NCBI GenBank assembly: GCA_003455715.1
Contig: DMQJ01000072.1
Coordinates: forward strand, 1-7,484
Direction of reading: 5' to 3'
DNA length: 7,484 nucleotides
Source of the DNA: Acidimicrobiaceae bacterium
GTDB lineage: Bacteria > Actinomycetota > Acidimicrobiia > Acidimicrobiales > Ilumatobacteraceae
The notes under the pieces were generated by a model, which saw only the letters and a list, made by a program, of their open reading frames with translations, searched no databases and was not told the origin of the DNA. Shown here piece by piece: positions 1 through 4,644 of this stretch. The translations under genes and the position numbers were made by a program. Each line of letters opens with the position of its first letter. Positions within the stretch are counted from its first letter, which is position 1.

Positions 1-398
1 CCCCGCCTCCACCGCCGCCTGCTGTCGTTGTTGCCGACCCAGCACCCGCGTACTCCCCATCGGCGGCGGGCGTCACCGCTTTCAAGGCGCCACCGCCAGC
101 GGCTGGGCCGAGCCCGGCGTGGCACGCGGATCCGTTCAAGCGCTACACCCATCGGTACTGGAACGGCAAGAAGTGGACCGAGCAAGTGTCCCGCGATGGA
201 GTGTCGCTGGTCGACCCGCTCGGCCCGTACGGCACCCCGTTGCCAGCACCAAACGGCGATGCGCTGTCGCCCGCTCAGTGGTACCCCGACCCGGCCGGCC
301 GTCACCAGCATCGCTATTGGAACGGCAAGAAGTGGACGGCCCAGGTGGCCGACTACGGCGTGGTGAGCGACAACCCGCCCATCGTCGAAACCTTCTGA
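1..398 (+). CDS. C-terminal part of a protein with two DUF2510 domains (5' end outside the window)
   Basis: The frame that begins at base 3 is open from the window edge to the TGA at 396-398, so this is the last ~131 residues of a longer protein. It starts with a proline-rich stretch (six prolines, then an Ala/Pro/Val linker) and continues into two copies of a short Trp-rich motif. The first reads WHADPFKRYTHRYWNGKKWT and the second WYPDPAGRHQHRYWNGKKWT. The pattern W-[YH]-x-DP...RYW[ND]G..WT is the hallmark of DUF2510, a short domain of unknown function that is common in actinobacterial membrane-associated proteins, usually next to Pro-rich linkers and transmembrane segments. No membrane segment is visible in the part present. 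The two copies are 53 codons apart. The molecular role is unknown. The gene converges on the DinB-like gene, with only 4 nt between stop codons. The domain call is confident; the function is not known. Confidence 0.88.
   Translation, partial: PPPPPPAVVVADPAPAYSPSAAGVTAFKAPPPAAGPSPAWHADPFKRYTHRYWNGKKWTEQVSRDGVSLVDPLGPYGTPLPAPNGDALSPAQWYPDPAGRHQHRYWNGKKWTAQVADYGVVSDNPPIVETF
159..337 (+). repeat. 20-bp direct repeat inside the duplicated DUF2510 domain
   Basis: TGGAACGGCAAGAAGTGGAC occurs at 159-178 and again, without a mismatch, at 318-337. The offset is 159 bp, exactly 53 codons, so both copies encode the same WNGKKWT core in the same frame. The flanking bases differ (for example CGCTACACCCATCGG against CGTCACCAGCATCGC), so only the core of the duplicated domain is identical at DNA level. 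Confidence 0.9.
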
Positions 399-402
399 CG
401 GC

Positions 403-957
403 TCAACTCTCGCCGAGGGCGGCTGCCAGCGCCGCGTAGCCCTGGCGAACGTCCCACACATGATGCACCGGGTCGTGCACCATGTAGCGCGTGAAGCTGT
501 CGATGGTGAACGCTGCGCCGTCGCTGCGGTAGCCCGTTCGCCCCAGATGCTCAGACCCCACCGAGGCGAAGGCATCGGCGAGGGCGTTGGCTGCCGCCAC
601 CAACTCCACCGACACCGTCGCCGGTTGCTGCTCCGCATATCGCTCGTCGACGGCGGTGACGTCTTGATCCCAGTTGGGGAAGTGCGGGCCGTCGTGTTCC
701 ATCATCAACCCAAGCCGGTACAGGTAGAGGCGAAACACGTCGCGTACGTGGCATCCGTATTCGAGCGCCGACCAGGTGTGGTCGTTGGGGCGGGTCGACA
801 CGTCGGGATGCTGCAGCAACGCTGCCCACTCGTCGGCGTTGGCGCGAATTGCCGCTGGGGCAGTGAGCGGATCGAACTCGTCCGACACGAAGCCGCAGTC
901 GGGGCAGGGGCGCTCGAGCACCCAGGTCCAGTTCTTGTCGTCGGGAACGATCGCCAT
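403..957 (-). CDS. DinB-fold putative metalloenzyme with an N-terminal CxxC
   Basis: This is a 184-residue protein starting MAIVPDDKNW. It looks like a DinB/YfiT-type four-helix-bundle protein, a family of metal-dependent proteins that includes mycothiol- and bacillithiol-dependent transferases. The three expected metal-binding histidines appear as H70 in EYGCHVRDVF and H161 with H165 or H166 in YMVHDPVHHVWDV. A further feature is PCPDCGF (C18 and C21), a short zinc-knuckle-like CxxC ahead of the bundle. The ATG at 957 is preferred over an upstream in-frame ATG at 1023, because a TAGGGT -10 box lies exactly 7 nt before 957 and the upstream extension would cross a large palindrome. The gene is divergent from the GNAT-like gene and convergent with the DUF2510 gene. 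Family membership is likely; the substrate cannot be read from the sequence. Confidence 0.8.
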   Translation of the reverse strand: MAIVPDDKNWTWVLERPCPDCGFVSDEFDPLTAPAAIRANADEWAALLQHPDVSTRPNDHTWSALEYGCHVRDVFRLYLYRLGLMMEHDGPHFPNWDQDVTAVDERYAEQQPATVSVELVAAANALADAFASVGSEHLGRTGYRSDGAAFTIDSFTRYMVHDPVHHVWDVRQGYAALAAALGES

Positions 958-964
958 GTCGCGC

Positions 965-970
965 ACCCTA
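965..970 (-). promoter_or_regulatory. -10 box of a putative leaderless promoter for the DinB-like gene
   Basis: On the minus strand the hexamer is TAGGGT (plus strand ACCCTA), matching the actinobacterial TAnnnT -10 pattern. It ends 7 nt before the ATG at 957, so transcription would start at or next to the A of the start codon. No clear -35 hexamer is seen; that area is occupied by the palindrome at 976-1028. This is inferred from pattern and spacing only. Confidence 0.6.
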
Positions 971-975
971 CCGGT

Positions 976-1028
976 CGACCCTGTCATGCCCCCACCGGCA
1001 TTTCGCCGGTGGAGCCATGACATGGTCG
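976..1028. promoter_or_regulatory. 53-bp imperfect palindrome centred between two divergent promoters
   Basis: Two 24-nt arms (976-999 and 1005-1028) flank a 5-nt centre (ATTTC, 1000-1004), and 21 of 24 positions are complementary. From the outside in, the matching blocks are CGACC/GGTCG, TGTCATG (982-988)/CATGACA (1016-1022), a lone C-G pair, and CCACCGGC (992-999)/GCCGGTGG (1005-1012). The symmetry axis is base 1002. The same axis relates the two -10 boxes (965-970 and 1034-1039) and the two start codons (957 and 1047). The element therefore covers the -35 zones of both promoters, where an operator or activator site would sit. A cruciform or a hairpin at an RNA end is the alternative. Confidence 0.75.
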
Positions 1029-1033
1029 TCTTC

Positions 1034-1039
1034 TAGGCT
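1034..1039 (+). promoter_or_regulatory. -10 box of a putative leaderless promoter for the GNAT-like gene
   Basis: TAGGCT matches TAnnnT and ends 7 nt before the ATG at 1047, the same geometry as the opposing promoter at 965-970. It supports choosing the ATG at 1047 over the in-frame ATG at 1017, which lies inside the palindrome. Confidence 0.6.
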
Positions 1040-1046
1040 GCGACGA

Positions 1047-1517
1047 ATGGGTTGGCAGCAACGTTGGCGTGAGCGGCCGGCCCGGGTACTGGCCCGCTCC
1101 GACCGCCTCGTGCTCACCCGACTACGGCGTAGCGATGCCTCTGCGGTGGAGGCGGCGATCGACGACGACGTGCGCGCAGCCTTCGATTGGGTGGCTGGCG
1201 ACGACGAACGTGAAGTGCTCAGGGTTCGAAAGGGGCAGTTCAACCTGTTCTTGGGCAAGCCAGCCGACTTCGCAGTGCGCGATGGCAGGACGAACACATT
1301 CGTCGGCTGCTACCGAGCCGGATGGGATGGCCTCGACCTCACTGCGTCGTCGCTCACCCTCCGCGGGTGGGTGCGTCGAAACGACGATGCGGATGGCATC
1401 GGGGGCGAGGCGCTACGACTGGTGGTGGGGTACCTGTCAGGCGAACGACCACGACCGTTGGCCGACCGCCGAATCACCGTGGATGTGATGGTTTCGGTGC
1501 AACACCGAAACCGCTGA
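1047..1517 (+). CDS. GNAT-like N-acetyltransferase, apparently lacking the C-terminal part of the fold
   Basis: This is a 156-residue protein from the ATG at 1047, chosen because of the TAGGCT box 7 nt upstream. The N-terminus, SDRLVLTRLRRSDASAVEAA (residues 18-37), matches the strand-1/helix-1 signature of RimJ-type GNAT acetyltransferases. FAVRDGRTNTFVGCYR (75-90) resembles the strand 2-3 hairpin. GIGGEALRLVVGYL (117-130), preceded by R110/R111, resembles the acetyl-CoA pyrophosphate-binding loop (R/QxxGxG/A) and its helix. RITVDVMVSVQHRNR (142-156) would be strand 5 and the start of the usual 'NxxS' segment. The protein stops there, so helix 4 and the last strands are missing. It may be a divergent member, or a gene cut at its 3' end and no longer active. 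The stop codon lies in a hairpin shared with the end of sucD. The substrate is unknown. Confidence 0.6.
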   Translation: MGWQQRWRERPARVLARSDRLVLTRLRRSDASAVEAAIDDDVRAAFDWVAGDDEREVLRVRKGQFNLFLGKPADFAVRDGRTNTFVGCYRAGWDGLDLTASSLTLRGWVRRNDDADGIGGEALRLVVGYLSGERPRPLADRRITVDVMVSVQHRNR

Positions 1518-1527
1518 GCGCCTCAGC
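1490..1527. terminator. Two adjoining hairpins at the convergent ends of the GNAT-like gene and sucD
   Basis: Hairpin 1 is GGTTTCGGTG (1490-1499), loop CAA, CACCGAAACC (1503-1512): ten perfect pairs. Hairpin 2 follows without a gap: GCTGAG (1513-1518), loop CGC, CTCAGC (1522-1527): six perfect pairs. Hairpin 2 contains both stop codons, TGA of the GNAT-like gene (1515-1517) and the complement of the sucD stop (1523-1525), in opposite arms. There is no U-run in either direction, which is common for actinobacterial terminators. The position between convergent genes suggests a bidirectional terminator or an RNA 3'-end stabiliser; the structure is certain on paper, the role is inferred. Confidence 0.65.
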
Positions 1528-2425
1528 CCTTCAGGGCGGCGACGATCTCGGCCATCAGGTCGCCGGCTTCGGTGGGGTTGTTGCCCACCTTCACCCCGGC
1601 AGCCGCGAGGGCTTCCATCTTGCCCTTGGCCGTGCCCTTGCCACCCGAGGTGATGGCGCCGGCGTGGCCCATCTTCTTGCCTTCGGGTGCGGTGACGCCG
1701 GCGATGTAGGCGCTCATCGGCTTGGTGACGTTGGCCTTGATGAACTCGGCGGCCTCTTCCTCGGCCGAGCCACCGATCTCGCCGATCATGATGATGGCGT
1801 GCGTCTCGGGGTCGGCCTGGAACTCCTTCAGGCAGTCGATGAAGTTGGTGCCGGGCACCGGGTCGCCGCCGATGCCGACGCATGTGCTGACGCCGATGCC
1901 GCGCTGCTTGAGCTCGTAGAGCGCCTGGTAGGTGAGGGTGCCCGAGCGGCTGACGATGCCCACGTTGGGGCCGCTGGCGGTGGGCACCTCGGCGATCTCA
2001 CCCGCGGTGATGCCGATGTTGCACTTCCCTGGGCTGATGATGCCGGGGCAGTTGGGGCCGAGCAGGCGAGTGTTCGGGTAGTCGCGCACCAAGGTGTTGT
2101 ACGTGCGGGCTTCGTCTTGCGCCGGAATGCCCTCAGTGATGCAGACGATGAACCCGATGCCCGCGGCGGCGGCCTCGAGGATGGCGGCACTCGCGGCTTT
2201 GGGCGGAACGGCAATGAACGATGCGGTGGCGCCGGTGGCGGCGACAGCCTCAGCGACGGTGTTGAACACCGGCACGCCCTCAACATCGGTGCCGCCCTTG
2301 CCCGGGGTAACGCCGCCGACCACCTGCGTGCCGTAGGCCTTGTTGCGCAGGCCGTGGTACTTGCCCTGCCCGCCGGTGAGGCCCTGGACGATGACCTTGG
2401 TGTGCTCGTTGACGAAGATGGCCAT
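1523..2425 (-). CDS. sucD: Succinyl-CoA ligase (ADP/GDP-forming), alpha subunit
   Basis: This 300-residue protein has the family's usual length. With SucC it interconverts succinyl-CoA plus NDP and phosphate with succinate, CoA and NTP, in the TCA cycle in the cytoplasm. The N-terminal Rossmann-like CoA-binding domain shows GLTGGQGKYH (15-24). GPNCPGII (123-130) is conserved in the family. The active-site histidine that is phosphorylated is H254 in GHAGAITSGGKGTAKGK. The ATG at 2425 lies 3 nt past the sucC stop, with a GGGAG ribosome-binding site (2434-2438 on the plus strand, 8 nt before the start) inside the end of sucC. The two subunits are therefore co-transcribed and probably translationally coupled. 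It is the last gene of the operon, ending in the tandem hairpins. Nothing appears broken. Confidence 0.97.
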   Translation of the reverse strand: MAIFVNEHTKVIVQGLTGGQGKYHGLRNKAYGTQVVGGVTPGKGGTDVEGVPVFNTVAEAVAATGATASFIAVPPKAASAAILEAAAAGIGFIVCITEGIPAQDEARTYNTLVRDYPNTRLLGPNCPGIISPGKCNIGITAGEIAEVPTASGPNVGIVSRSGTLTYQALYELKQRGIGVSTCVGIGGDPVPGTNFIDCLKEFQADPETHAIIMIGEIGGSAEEEAAEFIKANVTKPMSAYIAGVTAPEGKKMGHAGAITSGGKGTAKGKMEALAAAGVKVGNNPTEAGDLMAEIVAALKG

Positions 2426-2428
2426 GAC

Positions 2429-3580
2429 TCAGGCTCCCTGGGCGATCGCGACGGCCGCACGAGCGGCTTCCAGCATGGTGGGCTTGGAGATCAGCTTGCT
2501 CTCCGGAATACCGGCGTTGGCCAGGATGGCCCGGCCTTCCTCGGCGTTGGTGCCGTCGAGGCGGATGACGATGGGAGCACGCAGCTCCACCCGGCCGAGT
2601 GCCTCAACAATGCCCTTGGCCACTTCTTCGCCACGGGTTATGCCACCGAAGATGTTGATGAAGATGCTCTTGACGTTCTCGTCGAAGTTGATGACCCCGA
2701 GGGCCGCGGCCATCATGTCGGCGTTGGCGCCACCGCCGATGTCGAGGAAGTTGGCAGCGCTGCCACCCACCTGGTTCACCACGTCGAGGGTGCTCATGGC
2801 CAGGCCGGCGCCGTTGGCGATGATGCCCACGGTGCCGTCGAGACCGATGTATTGCAGGTCGTGCGTGCGAGCCAGCTGCTCGCGCTCGTCGAGCTCTTCG
2901 GTGGCGCGGAACTCGTCCCACTCAGGGTGACGGAAGGCGGCGTTGTTGTCGAGGCTCACCTTGGCATCGAGGGCGTGCACACCACCATCGGGCCGCAGGA
3001 TGAGCGGGTTGATCTCCGCCAAGTCGCAGTCGCCCTCGGTGAAGCAGCGGTACAGCTTCACGAGCATGTCGGCCACGCCGTCGACCGCTTCGTCGTCGAT
3101 CTTGGCGCGCACCGCCGCGTCGCGGGCCGCGGCCAGGCTGATGCCGTCGACCGGGTCGATGTGCAGCATGACGATGGCGTCGGGGTTGGTGGCAGCCACC
3201 GCCTCGATCTCCACGCCCCCTTCGGCGCTGAGCATGAGGAGGTGCTTCTTGGCCGCACGGTCGAGCGTGTACGACGCGTAGTACTCCTTCTTGATGTCGC
3301 TGGCGTGTTCCACCCACACCCGCTTCACCAGATGGCCCTTGATGTCCATGCCGAGGATGTTGCCAGCGTGGAGGCGCACCTCGTCGGCGTTGTCGGCCAG
3401 CTTGATGCCACCCGCCTTGCCGCGGCCGCCCACCTGCACCTGAGCCTTCACCACCACGGGGTAGCCGGCCATCTCGGCGGCGGCGACGGCCTCGTCGACC
3501 GTGTAGGCCACGTCGCCGGGCGACACCGGAATGTCGTAGCGGGCGAAGTACTGCTTGCCCTGGTACTCGAACAGGTCCAT
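2429..3580 (-). CDS. sucC: Succinyl-CoA ligase (ADP/GDP-forming), beta subunit
   Basis: This 383-residue protein is close to the 388 residues of the E. coli protein. It starts MDLFEYQGKQYFARYDIPV, the typical N-terminus. It carries the ATP-grasp nucleotide-binding domain: K45, the glycine-rich loop GGRGKAGG (51-58), and the metal-binding residues N191 in EINPL and D205, whose 14-residue spacing equals that of N199 and D213 in E. coli. The C-terminal CoA-ligase domain shows GLDGTVGIIANGAGLAM (247-263), DIGGGA (280-285) and FGGITR (311-316). The purine specificity (ATP or GTP) cannot be decided by eye. The start codon overlaps the stop of the upstream B12-binding gene by one base (TGATG), with a purine-rich GGAAGGGG ribosome-binding site inside that gene's last codons. 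It sits between the mutase subunit and sucD in one operon. Confidence 0.97.
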   Translation of the reverse strand: MDLFEYQGKQYFARYDIPVSPGDVAYTVDEAVAAAEMAGYPVVVKAQVQVGGRGKAGGIKLADNADEVRLHAGNILGMDIKGHLVKRVWVEHASDIKKEYYASYTLDRAAKKHLLMLSAEGGVEIEAVAATNPDAIVMLHIDPVDGISLAAARDAAVRAKIDDEAVDGVADMLVKLYRCFTEGDCDLAEINPLILRPDGGVHALDAKVSLDNNAAFRHPEWDEFRATEELDEREQLARTHDLQYIGLDGTVGIIANGAGLAMSTLDVVNQVGGSAANFLDIGGGANADMMAAALGVINFDENVKSIFINIFGGITRGEEVAKGIVEALGRVELRAPIVIRLDGTNAEEGRAILANAGIPESKLISKPTMLEAARAAVAIAQGA

Positions 3581-3990
3581 CAGGCCCCTTCCTCTCTCTG
3601 ATCCAGTTGGGCTTCCAGCCAGGCGCTGATGCCCTTCAACGAACTGCCAGGGCCGAAGATCTCGGCAACACCCTGTTCCTTCAACGCCGCGGCGTCGCCA
3701 TCAGGGATGACGCCACCGCCGAACACCAGCGTGTCGCCCAGGCCACGGCTGCGCAGTTCTTCCATCACCCGCGGGAACAAGGTGAGGTGGGCACCGCTCA
3801 GCAACGACAAGCCGACAGCGTCGACGTCTTCCTGCATGGCCGTTTCGGCGATCTGCTCGGGCGTCTGGTGGAGGCCGGTGTAGATGACCTCGAAGCCATG
3901 GTCGCGCAGGGCTCGGGTGATGGTCTTGGCGCCGCGGTCGTGGCCATCGAGACCAGGCTTGGCGACGACGACTCGATAGGGCCGTTTCAC
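3580..3990 (-). CDS. B12-binding small subunit of an acyl-CoA mutase (methylmalonyl-CoA mutase type)
   Basis: This 136-residue protein is a stand-alone B12-binding domain. The signature DxHxxG is D15-G-H17-D-R-G20, with H17 as the expected lower axial cobalt ligand. SLL (S62-L64) within GLSLLSGAH fits the SxL motif, and GGG (91-93) fits the final GG motif. The 136-residue length and sequence type match separate small subunits of two-part mutases (archaeal-type methylmalonyl-CoA mutase, isobutyryl-CoA mutase IcmB, 2-hydroxyisobutyryl-CoA mutase HcmB). The catalytic large subunit is not in the window. Being the first gene of an operon with sucC and sucD favours methylmalonyl-CoA to succinyl-CoA, whose product is the next enzyme's substrate; isobutyryl- or hydroxyisobutyryl-CoA mutase remains possible. 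The start is GTG, 9 nt after a TAGGGT box with no ribosome-binding site, so it is probably leaderless. Confidence 0.9.
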   Translation of the reverse strand: MKRPYRVVVAKPGLDGHDRGAKTITRALRDHGFEVIYTGLHQTPEQIAETAMQEDVDAVGLSLLSGAHLTLFPRVMEELRSRGLGDTLVFGGGVIPDGDAAALKEQGVAEIFGPGSSLKGISAWLEAQLDQREEGA

Positions 3991-4008
3991 AAGTAGGTGA
4001 CCCTACTT
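3991..4008. promoter_or_regulatory. Small palindrome over the -10 and start region of the mutase-sucCD promoter (putative operator)
   Basis: AAGTAGGTGACCCTACTT has 7-bp perfect arms (AAGTAGG at 3991-3997 and CCTACTT at 4002-4008) around TGAC. It abuts the GTG start codon and overlaps the TAGGGT -10 box, so a protein bound here would block transcription of the whole operon. The inner bases are not symmetric. A regulatory role is an inference from position; no regulator gene is nearby. Confidence 0.55.
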
Positions 4009-4029
4009 TTCCTGGGGCGATGCTCTCAA
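4000..4029 (-). promoter_or_regulatory. Promoter of the mutase subunit-sucC-sucD operon
   Basis: Read on the minus strand, TTGAGA (plus 4024-4029) serves as -35 and TAGGGT (plus 4000-4005) as -10, with an 18-nt spacer. The -10 ends 9 nt before the GTG at 3990, so the transcript would have little or no leader. It is the best-formed promoter in the window. The 110-bp gap to the divergent gene at 4100 also holds that gene's own promoter. Confidence 0.65.
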
Positions 4030-4086
4030 TTCGGCCGTGCACGTCACCGCGACGGCGTCCGAGGTGCCGCCGGCGTGCGAGCACGG

Positions 4087-4092
4087 CAGACT
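4087..4092 (+). promoter_or_regulatory. Weak -10 box for the membrane protein gene
   Basis: CAGACT ends 7 nt before the ATG at 4100, the same spacing as the two promoters near 1000. The first base differs from TAnnnT, so the match is imperfect. It supports the ATG at 4100 as a leaderless start over the in-frame GTG at 4037. Confidence 0.35.
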
Positions 4093-4099
4093 GGTGGCG

Positions 4100-4627
4100 A
4101 TGCGTCAACCGCGACTGAAGTCGACCTTCGCCCGGGCAGTGGTGCCGGTGGCCGCTGGCATCGCGTTCTTCGCCGTGCTCGGCCTGCTGCTGTGGGGCGT
4201 TGCGGCGCTCGTGGCCAACGACGACCAGCAGACCGACACGTTCGCGCCTCGCTACCAACAGTTGGGCAGCACCACATCGTTCGCCCGCATCGTCGACGAG
4301 GGCGGGCCGATCGTGTTCCAAGACCTGCTCGGCGACAATCGCAACGTGGTGCTCGACCACACCGGTGCCGACCCGCAGTTCGGCTGGGTGCTGTACCTCG
4401 CCCATCCCGCCGACCGCGACCCGACGTGCGCCATCGAACAGGTGCAGGGCACACGCGAGTTCATCGACTGTGAGGGCCGCACCATCGACGTCGGCCAACT
4501 CGCCCCGCCGCCCGCAGGTGTGCGCCCCGAGGTGAGCGACGATGGCCTGCTCGCTCTCGACCTGGTGGCCGACGCCGACATCGCGGCGAGCACCACTGTC
4601 GAGACACCGGGAACCACCGGCGGCTGA
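4100..4627 (+). CDS. Single-pass membrane protein with a beta-rich extracytoplasmic domain (degenerate Rieske-like?)
   Basis: This 175-residue protein has a basic N-terminus (RQPRLKSTFAR), one transmembrane segment (about residues 13-38), then a hydrophilic domain predicted to lie outside the membrane, and a Thr/Pro/Gly tail. An upstream GTG at 4037 would add 21 residues without a hydrophobic segment and is less likely. The soluble domain has only two cysteines, in DPTCAIEQ and FIDCEGRTIDVGQLAPPP. The order of a V/L-rich strand, a Cys loop, F-x-x-C-x-G-R, a P-rich loop and a closing 'D-D-G-L-L-A-L-D-L' strand loosely recalls a Rieske iron-sulfur domain. The CxH pairs that would hold the cluster are absent, so a disulfide is more plausible. 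This resemblance is by eye and low confidence. It is probably co-transcribed with the serpin 17 nt downstream. I do not recognise a named family. Confidence 0.7.
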   Translation: MRQPRLKSTFARAVVPVAAGIAFFAVLGLLLWGVAALVANDDQQTDTFAPRYQQLGSTTSFARIVDEGGPIVFQDLLGDNRNVVLDHTGADPQFGWVLYLAHPADRDPTCAIEQVQGTREFIDCEGRTIDVGQLAPPPAGVRPEVSDDGLLALDLVADADIAASTTVETPGTTGG

Positions 4628-4644
4628 GCAGCGTCCGACTGGGC

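Noticed and set aside
460..1020. 186-codon plus-strand open frame antisense to the DinB-like gene
   Set aside because: No family signature, and the opposite strand carries the conserved histidine motifs.
958..1023. Longer start for the DinB-like protein at the ATG at 1023
   Set aside because: The extension would run through the palindrome and the -10 box and adds 22 residues that fit no part of the family.
1322..3601. 759-codon open frame on the plus strand, antisense to sucD and sucC
   Set aside because: The frame has the Gly/His/Val/Asp-rich composition expected of a high-GC antisense shadow and matches no family, while the minus strand encodes two unmistakable enzymes.
4037..4099. Earlier GTG start for the membrane protein
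   Set aside because: It adds 21 polar residues ahead of the basic anchor-type N-terminus and has neither a ribosome-binding site nor a -10 box at a suitable distance.
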